Assembly: GCF_000248075.1 (NCBI RefSeq) | Contig: NZ_BAFB01000080.1 | Span: 1 to 33,540, forward strand | DNA length: 33,540 nucleotides | Origin: Gordonia otitidis NBRC 100426 | GTDB taxonomy: Bacteria > Actinomycetota > Actinomycetes > Mycobacteriales > Mycobacteriaceae | Direction: 5' to 3' | Part shown: in pieces, positions 1-7,567 of the stretch | Layout of the letters: the number at the start of each line of letters is the position of its first letter | How positions within the stretch are numbered: the stretch's first letter is position 1 | Notes under the pieces: generated by a model | The model's database searches: none | What the model was told of the DNA's origin: nothing | The model's input: the letters and a program-made list of their open reading frames with translations, nothing else | Position numbers and translations under genes: made by a program

Positions 1-648
1 ACGACAGAAGCTGCACGCGCCAAGGCGGCCGAATACCAGCGGCTGGCCAGTGACGAGGGTTCGCTGGTGTTCATGTCGGGCTGGATGGGCATCGACCTCG
101 CCTCCTACGACCTCGACGAGCCGATCGGCAACGTTGCGAGCAACGCGATCCAGTCGGCAGTCGCCGCATTCCAGCAGGCGTCGGACACCGGCGAGCAGTG
201 GCGGGTCCGAGACATCGCGGCATGGGGCGGCATCGGCGGAATGGGCCCCGTGTTGATCGGTTCGGGCGACGACGTCGCAGACGCCCTGCTCGATTGGGTC
301 GCGGAGACCGATGTCGACGGCTTCAACCTCGCGTACGCAGTCACCCCGGGGACCTTCTCCGACGTCATCACCCACGTGGTCCCCGCACTCGAACGGCGCG
401 GCGCCTACCGACGGGAGTACACGCCGGGAACGTTGCGCCACAAACTGTTCGGTCGAGGAGATCTCCTACCCGACAGCCACCGCGGTGCGTCGTATCGGGT
501 CGGCGGCGTCGGCTCGACGATCGACGACTCCGTACGCGACGTCTCCAGGCGTGACGGCGCCGCACGGGAGGCTGACGTTCACGATGCCGCCTCACACCAG
601 GGAGGCATACGCGAGGAGGCCGCGAGGGTCGTCAGCGCCAGCAAGTGA
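1..648 (+). CDS. FMN-dependent monooxygenase, NtaA/SnaA/DszA family (3' part)
   Basis: This is the C-terminal ~215 residues of a flavin-dependent (FMNH2) monooxygenase of the luciferase-like NtaA/SnaA/DszA/SoxA family; the start lies before the window. The frame is open from base 1. The family signature is the stretch FNLAYAVTPGTFSDVITHVVPAL followed by RRGAYRREYTPGTLRHKLFG (residues ~108-145), which forms the end of the TIM barrel. Full members are about 440 residues and oxidise organosulfur or aminocarboxylate substrates with a partner flavin reductase. The substrate cannot be told from this fragment. The product runs ~50 residues past the usual family end (near LPDSHRGASYR) in a charged, low-complexity tail. 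A stand-alone start at 67 would lack half the barrel, so the gene is treated as truncated by the window edge only. SfnG/SfnB further along make a role in sulfur scavenging plausible, but this is inference. Confidence 0.85.
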   Translation, partial: TTEAARAKAAEYQRLASDEGSLVFMSGWMGIDLASYDLDEPIGNVASNAIQSAVAAFQQASDTGEQWRVRDIAAWGGIGGMGPVLIGSGDDVADALLDWVAETDVDGFNLAYAVTPGTFSDVITHVVPALERRGAYRREYTPGTLRHKLFGRGDLLPDSHRGASYRVGGVGSTIDDSVRDVSRRDGAAREADVHDAASHQGGIREEAARVVSASK

Positions 649-712
649 CGCCGTGATGAGACCGGGACGCTGACTGCTCTGTCGAGCACCGCGCCGTCGG
701 CACACGACCGCA

Positions 713-718
713 TATGGT
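713..718 (+). promoter_or_regulatory. Possible -10 element of a leaderless yibE/F transcript
   Basis: TATGGT lies 6 bases before the GTG at 725, and no Shine-Dalgarno sequence precedes that GTG. This spacing fits a leaderless mRNA, which is common in this order. No good -35 is visible, so the call is weak. Confidence 0.3.
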
Positions 719-724
719 GTCTGG

Positions 725-2164
725 GTGAGTCGCGATTCCGGACCCTACCGCCCACACGGCGGACATTCGCATACCCATTCGCTGTCGGAGATCCCCGCCG
801 CACTGTCGCCGCTCGCCAAGCGATTCGTGGTGATCACACTGACCATCGCCGGAATCGCCGTGGTGGTGGGCATCGTGTTGCTGTGGCCCTCCGGTCACAC
901 CCACCCGATCCCGCCACAGTTCCGCGGCGCCGACGGCGGGGCCATCACCACGGTGTCGGGCAAGGTCGTCGGACAGACGCGCGGAGCATGCCTCAACCAG
1001 CTCGTCGGCACAGCCCAGGATTCACCCGACTTCGGCACGACCCCCACCCAGAACGGTCCGTGCATCGAGAACACTGTGAAGCTCGAGTCGGGAAGCGACA
1101 CAGGCAAATACACGTTGCTCGAAATCCCGACGAATCGGGCCCAAGCAGGCAGCGGCCCGGACAGCGTCACACCCGACGCCGCTTCGCTCGACGATCCGCA
1201 GGCAGGCCAGCCATCGCTCTCCCCCGGCGACGCCATTCGGCTCAGTACCGTGCCGGGCCCGGACGGGGCGCCCCGCTACACGTTCTTCGACTTCTCCCGG
1301 GGTATCCCGACACTGATCTGGGCGTTGTTGTTCGTGGGCGCCGTCGTCCTGGTGGCGGCGTGGCGGGGTCTGCGCTCGATCATCGGTCTCGTCTTCGCGT
1401 TCGCGGTTCTGGGAGTGTTCACGTTGCCCGCGATTCTCGACGGTGAGTCGCCGGTCGCGGTCGCTGTGGTGTCGGCAGCCGCCATCCTCTTCGTCGTCCT
1501 GTATCTCGCGCACGGCGTCAGCCTTCGTACCAGTTCGGCGTTGCTGGGCACGTTGAGCTCACTTGTGCTGGCGGGTGTACTGAGCTGGCTCGCGATCAGG
1601 ACCATGCACCTCACCGGACTGTCGGGCGACCAGACCACCAATCTGCAGGTGTACCAGGGCAGCATCTCGATCAGCGGCCTGCTGCTGGCCGGCTTCATCA
1701 TCGGAACGCTGGGTGTGCTCAACGACGTCACGATCACTCAGGCGTCGGCGGCGTTCGAACTGGCAGGCGCGGGAGAGCCGACCCGCCTGGCGACGTTCCG
1801 CGCCGCGATGCGTGTCGGCCGCGACCACATCGCGAGCACGGTTTACACGCTCGTCTTCGCATACGCGGGCAGCGCCCTGCCGCTGCTGCTGCTGTTCTCG
1901 GTTGCGCGGCAGCCTTTTTCGTCTTTGCTGACCACCGATGCGGTGGCTGTGGAACTTGCTCGCGCGTTTGTCGGCGGTATCGCGATCGCGCTCTCGGTGC
2001 CGTTGACCACGGCCATTGCCGCTGCGCTCACACACCCGTCGCGCAGCGCAGACGAACCGATCGCGGCGGGTTCAGAGCGTGCGGCGGCTGTGCCTGCACC
2101 GCAATCCGACCGAGCCGCCGGTACCGCGCGTCCCTCTACCGGACGTCACTCGATGCCCGACTGA
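725..2164 (+). CDS. YibE/F-like multipass membrane protein
   Basis: A 479-residue protein with the YibE/F family layout. There is a His-rich N-terminus (HGGHSHTHS, residues 11-19), one membrane span (~33-54), an extracytoplasmic domain (~55-190) and a bundle of about seven spans (~193-430). The family motif region ISGLLLAGFIIGTLGVLNDV (~318-337) and a following segment with AMRVGRDHI are present. The C-terminal tail is short, disordered and Ala-rich. YibE/F proteins are widespread membrane proteins of uncertain function, often described as putative transporters. The chosen start is GTG at 725, with no clear ribosome binding site. The gene stands alone between the monooxygenase and a minus-strand serine hydrolase, whose end converges with it 28 bases away. 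Confidence 0.85.
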   Translation: MSRDSGPYRPHGGHSHTHSLSEIPAALSPLAKRFVVITLTIAGIAVVVGIVLLWPSGHTHPIPPQFRGADGGAITTVSGKVVGQTRGACLNQLVGTAQDSPDFGTTPTQNGPCIENTVKLESGSDTGKYTLLEIPTNRAQAGSGPDSVTPDAASLDDPQAGQPSLSPGDAIRLSTVPGPDGAPRYTFFDFSRGIPTLIWALLFVGAVVLVAAWRGLRSIIGLVFAFAVLGVFTLPAILDGESPVAVAVVSAAAILFVVLYLAHGVSLRTSSALLGTLSSLVLAGVLSWLAIRTMHLTGLSGDQTTNLQVYQGSISISGLLLAGFIIGTLGVLNDVTITQASAAFELAGAGEPTRLATFRAAMRVGRDHIASTVYTLVFAYAGSALPLLLLFSVARQPFSSLLTTDAVAVELARAFVGGIAIALSVPLTTAIAAALTHPSRSADEPIAAGSERAAAVPAPQSDRAAGTARPSTGRHSMPD

Positions 2165-2192
2165 GCGTTGCGCTGCACCGCACGACCAGCGG

Positions 2193-3095
2193 TCACAGAA
2201 GCCCGCACTTCCCGGCGGGGATCGATGTGAAGTTCCGCCCGAGCCAGTCACCGATCCTGGTCAGCATCTTGGTGCCGTCGTCGAGTTTTCCGCTCCTCGG
2301 TCTCGCCGCCATCGCGATGGCCACCTCGCCCTGGTCCGTCGAGATCAGTCCGAGTTGACGCACGAGGTAGCCGGGCGACGCGTCGGTCGCCGGTCCCCAC
2401 CCGCCCTTGACGGCCGTGACGGCGTGTCGCTTGGGCCCCAGGTCGGCGATACCCCACCGTTGGTTGGGCGCCACCGACCCCATGTGGCTGAGGATGTTGT
2501 CGGTGTTCGGCATACACGGAAGATGCGCTCCGAATCGAGCCTGGTCGACGAGGGCCCACGGCGTGTAGCCGGGATACGAGCGCGGTGTGTCGATCTCCGA
2601 ACTCACCCGCGTTCTCATGTCGTGGCCCTCGCGAAGCACCGACGTCACCGCGTCGACCGACTGTTTACCACCACCGAGTGATCCCCAGAGGTCGCCCGCT
2701 GCGTCATTGTCGGAGAACGTGATGGCCTTGTCTTCCTTGGCGAGGACAGCCGCGCCGTTCTTGCGCTCCGCAGCCAGCGCGACCGGCACCTTCACCGTCG
2801 ACCATGCACGACCTGTCTTCAGCGACCCGAACGATTGCGCGACGTCGGAGCCGACGGGCACGAGCGCAACGCCCACCTGCCCGGGGATCGCCTTGCGGAT
2901 CGATTTCTCGGCGGTCACCCAACTGTCGGAAAGACGCTTCGCAGGTGGCACCGGGGGCCGTAACCACGTCGCGATCGGCTCGGGAAGCGGTGGAAGGCGA
3001 AACGGCGGGGGGGCCGCCTGCGCTCCCCCTGTCCCCAGAACGACCGCTGCCACGGCAACGACGATCACCACGGCCACGCGTCGAATTAAAGTCAC
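2193..3095 (-). CDS. Secreted class A beta-lactamase-like serine hydrolase (copy 1)
   Basis: A ~300-residue secreted protein with the penicillin-recognising fold. The N-terminus has LIRR followed by a hydrophobic stretch and an Ala-x-Ala site (GGAQA), a Sec signal peptide. Active-site motifs are in order: STVK (S99-K102), SDN (128-130) and KGG (230-232) in place of KTG. The class A omega-loop ExxLN is not visible, so deacylation as in a true beta-lactamase is doubtful; a DD-peptidase-like or unknown acyl-serine role fits as well. Cys194 (in HLPCMP) and Cys297 near the C-terminus recur in the paralogue at 7568-8464 and could form a disulfide. The GTG at 3095 is preferred over the one at 3113 because AGAGGGG sits 5 bases before it and the signal peptide then begins normally. 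Its 5' region is a repeat array, and it lies downstream of the acyl-AMP ligase on the same strand. Confidence 0.8.
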   Translation of the reverse strand: MTLIRRVAVVIVVAVAAVVLGTGGAQAAPPPFRLPPLPEPIATWLRPPVPPAKRLSDSWVTAEKSIRKAIPGQVGVALVPVGSDVAQSFGSLKTGRAWSTVKVPVALAAERKNGAAVLAKEDKAITFSDNDAAGDLWGSLGGGKQSVDAVTSVLREGHDMRTRVSSEIDTPRSYPGYTPWALVDQARFGAHLPCMPNTDNILSHMGSVAPNQRWGIADLGPKRHAVTAVKGGWGPATDASPGYLVRQLGLISTDQGEVAIAMAARPRSGKLDDGTKMLTRIGDWLGRNFTSIPAGKCGLL

Positions 3096-3108
3096 ATCTG
3101 CCCCTCTG

Positions 3109-3131
3109 GTCACTTGAGTAACAGACGTTAC
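3109..3131 (-). promoter_or_regulatory. Three GTNAC pentamers at 9-base spacing upstream of the serine hydrolase
   Basis: On the minus strand GTAAC, GTTAC and GTGAC start exactly 9 bases apart just upstream of the 3095 start; the first two also form a small dyad (GTAAC-4 nt-GTTAC). Regularly spaced GTNAC repeats resemble sites reported for the envelope response regulator MtrA. That identification is inference. Confidence 0.3.
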
Positions 3132-3179
3132 GACGCCCAGGCGCAGCTCGCGATGCCAGGGGCATCACAACTCGATCAC

Positions 3180-3305
3180 GCTGACGGCCCCGGATTCCGC
3201 GCCGAGGGCACCGGGTTCATCGCCGAGGGCACCGGGTTCATCGCCGACAGCACCAGATTCAACGCCGACAGCACCAGATTTCGCGCCGACAGCACCGTCC
3301 CTCCC
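3180..3305. repeat. 21-bp tandem repeat array A (6 units)
   Basis: Six consecutive 21-base units. The two at 3201-3221 and 3222-3242 are identical; the others (3180, 3243, 3264, 3285) are diverged. The common core on the plus strand is GAGGGCACCGGGTT or GACAGCACCAGATT. Because 21 is a multiple of three, plus and minus frames stay open through the array and look like heptapeptide repeats, but no start with a ribosome binding site supports translation. It lies between two minus-strand genes. Confidence 0.85.
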
Positions 3306-3338
3306 GCCACAACTCCGCAGAGTTCGCGGGACATGTAC

Positions 3339-3464
3339 GTGCCCTCGACGCGGGACGCTGTGCCCGTCGACGCAAAGCGCGGTGCCCTCGACGCGAAACA
3401 CGGTGCCCTCGACGCGGGACGCGGTGCCCTCGACGCGAAACGCGGTGCCGTCGGCGATCGGCGT
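3339..3464. repeat. 21-bp tandem repeat array B (6 units), inverted relative to array A
   Basis: Six 21-base units start at 3339, 3360, 3381, 3402, 3423 and 3444. Their plus-strand core is GGTGCCCTCGACGCGAAACG. The reverse complement of this core begins with GAGGGCACCGCGTTTCG, which matches the core of array A, so the two arrays face each other across a 33-base spacer (3306-3338). The last unit reaches the stop codon of the acyl-AMP ligase. Confidence 0.85.
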
Positions 3465-5311
3465 CAGCCCTCCCTGGCGAGACCGCCGGAAGCGATCGCG
3501 AGCCGTACTAGTTCGGCGCCCGCCACGGCCTTCTCGAGTTCTCTAGCTCGCGCGAGGTCGTCGACGGACGAGGCTGTCTGCCACGACGCGACCTGCGCCA
3601 AGGAGTCGTCGAGAAACTGCTGTCGGCACTGCCCGCGCTGGATCTTTCCGCTCGAGGTCGTGGGAATCGATTGTGGCCGGACGAGCAGAACCGAATGTGG
3701 ATCGATGCCGTAGCGGTCGACGACGGCGATACGTATGTTGTCGATGACTCCGGCCAGGTCATGTTCGTCGAGCACACCGGCTTCACCCTGGTCCACCTGG
3801 ACCTCCTGAACGATGACGAGCCGTTCTTCCGCTCGCAGTCCGGGTGTGAACGCGAAGGTCGCTCCCCGACCGGGCAGTAGAGCCGCGTGACATTCCTGCA
3901 CGGTGAACTCGATGTCGTTGGGGTAATGGTTGCCGCCGCGGATCACGATGAGATCTTTGCAACGCCCCGTGATGAACAGTTCGCCGTCGTGTAGGAAGCC
4001 GAGGTCACCGGTGCGCAGGAAGTGACCTTCTCCCGTATCAGCGATCACTGCACGGAAAGCATGCTCGGTCTCCTCCGGTCGACGCCAATAGCCGGCGCCA
4101 ACGCTCGTTCCCGCGCACCAGATCTCACCGACCTCATTTTCCCGACACCGCATGCGTGTCACCGGGTCGACGATCTCGACTTCGCCGGCCTGCGGCGTAC
4201 CGCATCCGACAACCGCCATCGCGTGCGTCGGATCACCACTCTCGACGACCCTGTCTTCCGTGAGCGACGTGCGATCGAGATGCAGAGTACGCGGCGGCGT
4301 CGATGTGTGATGGCCGGATACCAGGAGCGTCGCCTCGGCCAATCCGTAGACCGCAGAGAAGGACTCCGCGGCGAACCCCGCGGGCGCGAAGGCATCGGCA
4401 AACCGCCGCAACGTCGACTCCTGCACCGGCTCGGCGCCGTTCATCGCCGTCTGTAGGCGTGAAAGATCTAGCGCCGCTCGCTGTTCCGGCGTGCTGTGCT
4501 GGATACACATCTCGTAGGCGAAGTTCGGTGCTACCGTATACGTTGCCCCGCAGCGTGATAGCGCTTCCATCCACGCCATCGGCCGCTTGATGAACGCCGT
4601 CGGCGACATGAAGTGAGCAGTACAGCCCAGGTAGATCATCGACAGCACTCCGCCGATCAGACCCATGTCGTGGTGGGATGGGAGCCAGAATGCACCGACA
4701 TCGGAGTCGCTGTTGTCCCACGAAGCACGAATGGCCTCCATGTTGCGCATGAAGTTCTCATGCGTCAGCACAACACCTTTGGGGATAGTGGTCGAGCCAG
4801 AGGTGTATTGGATCATCGCGATCGTCGTGGCGTCGATGTCCGGGGCGACCCAGTTCTCGGCATCGGCGGACACCGTGTCCATCAGCCCCCAGACCAGATC
4901 TCCACCCTCGCCCAACGTGTCGAGCATGGACTTGATAGCGGGCTGCGTCTCCGACACGCCCAGAGCGAAGCGGGCACGCGCATCCGGCACGACAGACGAG
5001 AGACGCGGTGCCAGGCGCTCGTGCACGGGAACCGCCACTGCTCCCGCATAGATGCACCCGAAAAACCCTGCGATATGGTTCAATCCGGGTCTACACAGCA
5101 CCAACACCCGCTCGCCTGTGGCACCCTTTCGCTGGAGTTCAGCGGCGATCGCTCGCGCCTTGGTGTCTAGGTCACGGAACGTCAGCTCGCTCGAGTGGTC
5201 ACCGTCGCCTTCGTAGGAGAAGCCGAACGCCACCTTGTCGTCGTAGCGCTCGGCACGCTCCCGGAGCAGCTCGAGCAGGGTGTCTTCGGCGAGTTTTGCA
5301 TGCTTGGGCAT
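3464..5311 (-). CDS. Fatty acyl-AMP ligase (FAAL/FadD-type)
   Basis: A 615-residue adenylate-forming enzyme expected to activate a fatty acid to acyl-AMP for loading onto a polyketide synthase or acyl carrier protein. Visible motifs are the P-loop QYTSGSTTIPKGV (168-180), the FAAL-typical WLPSHHDMGLIGG (209-221), the A5-like YGLAEATL (~344-351), TGDLGFLHDGELFITGR with KDLIVIRGGNHYPNDIE in the hinge region (~435-475), and the C-terminal SSGKIQR lysine motif (~577). The RGGNHYPNDIE form is characteristic of the FAAL branch rather than of acyl-CoA synthetases. The start at 5311 has AAAGGTGG a few bases upstream. No polyketide synthase is present in the window, so the product is unknown. It is transcribed divergently from the GjpA-like gene and precedes a secreted serine hydrolase on its own strand, which suggests envelope lipid work. 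Confidence 0.85.
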   Translation of the reverse strand: MPKHAKLAEDTLLELLRERAERYDDKVAFGFSYEGDGDHSSELTFRDLDTKARAIAAELQRKGATGERVLVLCRPGLNHIAGFFGCIYAGAVAVPVHERLAPRLSSVVPDARARFALGVSETQPAIKSMLDTLGEGGDLVWGLMDTVSADAENWVAPDIDATTIAMIQYTSGSTTIPKGVVLTHENFMRNMEAIRASWDNSDSDVGAFWLPSHHDMGLIGGVLSMIYLGCTAHFMSPTAFIKRPMAWMEALSRCGATYTVAPNFAYEMCIQHSTPEQRAALDLSRLQTAMNGAEPVQESTLRRFADAFAPAGFAAESFSAVYGLAEATLLVSGHHTSTPPRTLHLDRTSLTEDRVVESGDPTHAMAVVGCGTPQAGEVEIVDPVTRMRCRENEVGEIWCAGTSVGAGYWRRPEETEHAFRAVIADTGEGHFLRTGDLGFLHDGELFITGRCKDLIVIRGGNHYPNDIEFTVQECHAALLPGRGATFAFTPGLRAEERLVIVQEVQVDQGEAGVLDEHDLAGVIDNIRIAVVDRYGIDPHSVLLVRPQSIPTTSSGKIQRGQCRQQFLDDSLAQVASWQTASSVDDLARARELEKAVAGAELVRLAIASGGLAREG

Positions 5312-5700
5312 CGGCCACCTTTGTCGATCGTGATCTCGGTACCGCGACCACCCGCGGCTCCGTGGGACGACTCGTGTCGCACTGAGAGCGCGGCCACGGT
5401 CGTCGGGTACCGACGGACGTTACCCGGCAATCGGCCGCGCACAGGCACATTCCTCGATTTCCGGGATAGACGAGCCAGCAAACCCACCGAGCCGTAGCGA
5501 AATATCGCGAATCATCGACCAACTATCGCTAAGCGGCGGAGGGTCGTTGACCTGCATGTTTAATGATACAAATTGGCGAGCGACGACTGGTTAATCGTTT
5601 GTGCACGAAAGGAAATTTCCTGAATCAGGGTCCTCTCAGCTTCGTCTGGCTCTACGTTCAGACAGCACCCACGATGTTGTATTCATTCAGAGGAGAGTCC
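5312..5700. other. Divergent intergenic region between acyl-AMP ligase and GjpA-like gene
   Basis: These 389 bases hold no convincing gene and should contain both promoters. TTGACC at 5547-5552 could be a -35 but has no well-spaced -10. Two small abutting palindromes, GGAAATTTCC (5611-5620) and CCTGAATCAGG (5619-5629), lie ~70-90 bases before the GjpA-like start, in a stretch that is AT-rich for this genome. The frame of the GjpA-like gene is open back to 5563, but its ribosome binding site points to 5701. Confidence 0.5.
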
Positions 5701-7443
5701 GTGCCGCGTTCCGCTCCCGTCGCCTTGCGAGGCGATGTCGAAGTTCCTAAGTCCTTTTCTCGAACCTGGGCCGCCGCCGGTGTCGCTCTTGCCGGGGCAA
5801 GCATCCTGGCGGTCGCACCAGGTGTCCACTCCGAGGTACCCACCGCATACAAGGCGACCGAGGCAACCGTCCGCCTCGCTGCCGACTGGAAACCGCTCGA
5901 ACCCTACATCGAGGCGTTCAACACGGCGTCGAAGAACGCTGCGACGTTGGCGGACAACTACTTTCTGGCTCCGGGCCTCCCGCTTCAACAGGTGATCGTC
6001 AACCAAGCGCGCTACCTCAACGAGGTCCTCAACGATCCGTCGAAGGCCGACGACGTACTCAAGGAGATGCGGGCCAACCTCGAGTCCGTCATCGCCGGTG
6101 TGACCGGAATCGGTGCCACCGGCGACACGCTGGACACGATGAAGAACCACAGCGTCGACGGGGGGCACGGACTGATTCTGCAACTGCTGCCATCGTTCCT
6201 TCCGGCCGGCGGCGCAGTCGATCCCGACCTCGTCTCTGCGATCGTGACCGTCCTGGCCTCCCCGATGAGCGGCGTGCTCATGAGACTGGTCGGACCGGTC
6301 ATCAGCCCAGCGGTCGCAGTCCTCAACAGCGGAATCGCCATCGCTGCGGCCATCCAGGCCGGGGATCCCGACGCTGTCTTCTCCGACGTGCTTTCCGCGC
6401 CTGCCGACGTGATCGGTTCCGTATTCAACGGAGCCACACTGGATCTCACCGCGCTCGCGCCTTTCATCAACGACACAGGGCTACTCGGCGGCACGAAGAT
6501 CAACACCCTCGACGTCGCGTTCGGCGGACTGTTCACGCCGGGATCGATCGGCAGGGGCAAATACGAGGGCCCGAACGGCACCGAGATCACCGCGCCGGGT
6601 GGATCGATTCTCAACAGTGTCGGAATGAAGGTCACCACAGACGCACTAGGTCTTCCGTTCACCATCCGCTTCGACGGCCAAGCGGTCGGACCGATCGGTG
6701 CAATGCAAGGTCTTGGCCAGACAGTCGGCGCCCTGCTGGGCGACGGCTGGGATGGCAAGAGCGGCAAGGCCATCCCTCCGCTCTCCGGACTGCAGTTCCC
6801 GACCGTCAGCGACGACGCTGCCGCCAACTGGGCCGCAGCCATCGAGAAACTGGCTCACACGTTGCTCGGTGACAAGAATTCGTCGACGGCGGGGTCCGAC
6901 GACAACACCGACACCGACACCGACACCGACAAGGCCAGCATTGGCACCGCGGGCTCGGACAAGTCGGCCGCTTCGGCTGTGGTGGCGACGACCGCGCAAG
7001 CCGACTCCGCCGAGACGACGAAGGCCCGCGAAGCATCAGCCGGCAAGGCCCAAACGCGCTCTGTCGCAACAGACGAAGCTGGAGTGAGCCAACAGGACAC
7101 CACAGGTCAGTCGGCCGGCGCTACGACTCCGGCGGCAACGGAGTCGCCGGCAGACACTTCGCCGACAAACCCGCCGTCGACGCCGGAGTCGTCGGCGCCG
7201 TCGACGACCGACGGAGAGAAGTCCACTGGCGCGTCCGAGTCGTCGACCCCTTCGGACGCAGGCGCGTCGTCGACCTCGGGTTCGGCCACCGGAGCCGCTT
7301 CGACGGGCACATCGGATTCCAGCGAAGAGGCATCCGCGACGTCGTCCGGCGCCTCGTCTAGCTCGCCATCCGGCTCGACGTCGACCGGTGGCTCGACGTC
7401 GAGTTCCTCTGGCGGTTCGGGGGACTCGACAGCGAGGAGCTAG
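5701..7443 (+). CDS. gjpA: GjpA-like outer membrane porin / secreted envelope protein
   Basis: A ~580-residue secreted protein. The start is GTG 5701 because AGGAG lies 5 bases upstream; a longer open frame from 5563 is ignored. A basic N-terminus and hydrophobic run (AAAGVALAGASILAVAPG, ~24-41) form the signal peptide. The ordered part (~60-385) carries features I associate with GjpA, a channel-forming protein of the Gordonia jacobaea cell wall: FNTASKNAATLADNYFLAPGLPLQQVIVNQ, a segment with VLASPMSGVLMRLVGPVISP, NGATLDLTALAPFIND and FGGLFTPG. From ~390 to the end the sequence is almost only Ser, Thr, Ala, Gly, Asp and Pro, beginning with a (TD)n run coded by 6-base repeats. No LPXTG or membrane anchor follows. 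Channel activity is inferred from the family name. It is divergent from the acyl-AMP ligase. Confidence 0.6.
   Translation: MPRSAPVALRGDVEVPKSFSRTWAAAGVALAGASILAVAPGVHSEVPTAYKATEATVRLAADWKPLEPYIEAFNTASKNAATLADNYFLAPGLPLQQVIVNQARYLNEVLNDPSKADDVLKEMRANLESVIAGVTGIGATGDTLDTMKNHSVDGGHGLILQLLPSFLPAGGAVDPDLVSAIVTVLASPMSGVLMRLVGPVISPAVAVLNSGIAIAAAIQAGDPDAVFSDVLSAPADVIGSVFNGATLDLTALAPFINDTGLLGGTKINTLDVAFGGLFTPGSIGRGKYEGPNGTEITAPGGSILNSVGMKVTTDALGLPFTIRFDGQAVGPIGAMQGLGQTVGALLGDGWDGKSGKAIPPLSGLQFPTVSDDAAANWAAAIEKLAHTLLGDKNSSTAGSDDNTDTDTDTDKASIGTAGSDKSAASAVVATTAQADSAETTKAREASAGKAQTRSVATDEAGVSQQDTTGQSAGATTPAATESPADTSPTNPPSTPESSAPSTTDGEKSTGASESSTPSDAGASSTSGSATGAASTGTSDSSEEASATSSGASSSSPSGSTSTGGSTSSSSGGSGDSTARS
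6907..6930 (+). repeat. ACCGAC hexanucleotide microsatellite in the GjpA-like gene
   Basis: Four perfect copies of ACCGAC code a Thr-Asp repeat at the junction between the folded part and the Ser/Thr-rich tail. Such a repeat can change length in frame by slippage. Confidence 0.8.
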
Positions 7444-7469
7444 GGCGCAGGTCCTGACTTGGCACACCG

Positions 7470-7501
7470 GGGCGTCGGATTCGATCACGAATTCGACGCC
7501 C
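7470..7501. terminator. Hairpin between convergent genes
   Basis: GGGCGTCGGATTCG pairs with CGAATTCGACGCCC across the loop ATCA: a 14-bp stem with a single G-U pair. It lies just after the GjpA-like stop and before the end of the minus-strand serine hydrolase, so it could stop transcription from both sides. A second hairpin, TGTGCAG/CTGCACA, follows at 7506-7532. No T-run is present, as is usual in high-GC actinobacteria. Confidence 0.65.
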
Positions 7502-7567
7502 TGGCTGTGCAGTCAGACCCTTCTTCTGCACAATTCATCTCGGGATATCAACACCGATTTCGGGCTG

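Noticed and set aside
3180..3464. CRISPR array
   Set aside because: The units are directly adjacent with no unique spacers, change orientation midway, and no cas genes are nearby.
3114..3713. Plus-strand open frame across both 21-bp arrays, reading as heptapeptide repeats
   Set aside because: It starts at a TTG without a ribosome binding site, and its second half is antisense to the acyl-AMP ligase. The open frame follows from the 21-base period.
5563..5700. Longer N-terminus for the GjpA-like protein
   Set aside because: The AGGAG five bases before GTG 5701 and the normal signal peptide after it make the upstream open frame unnecessary.
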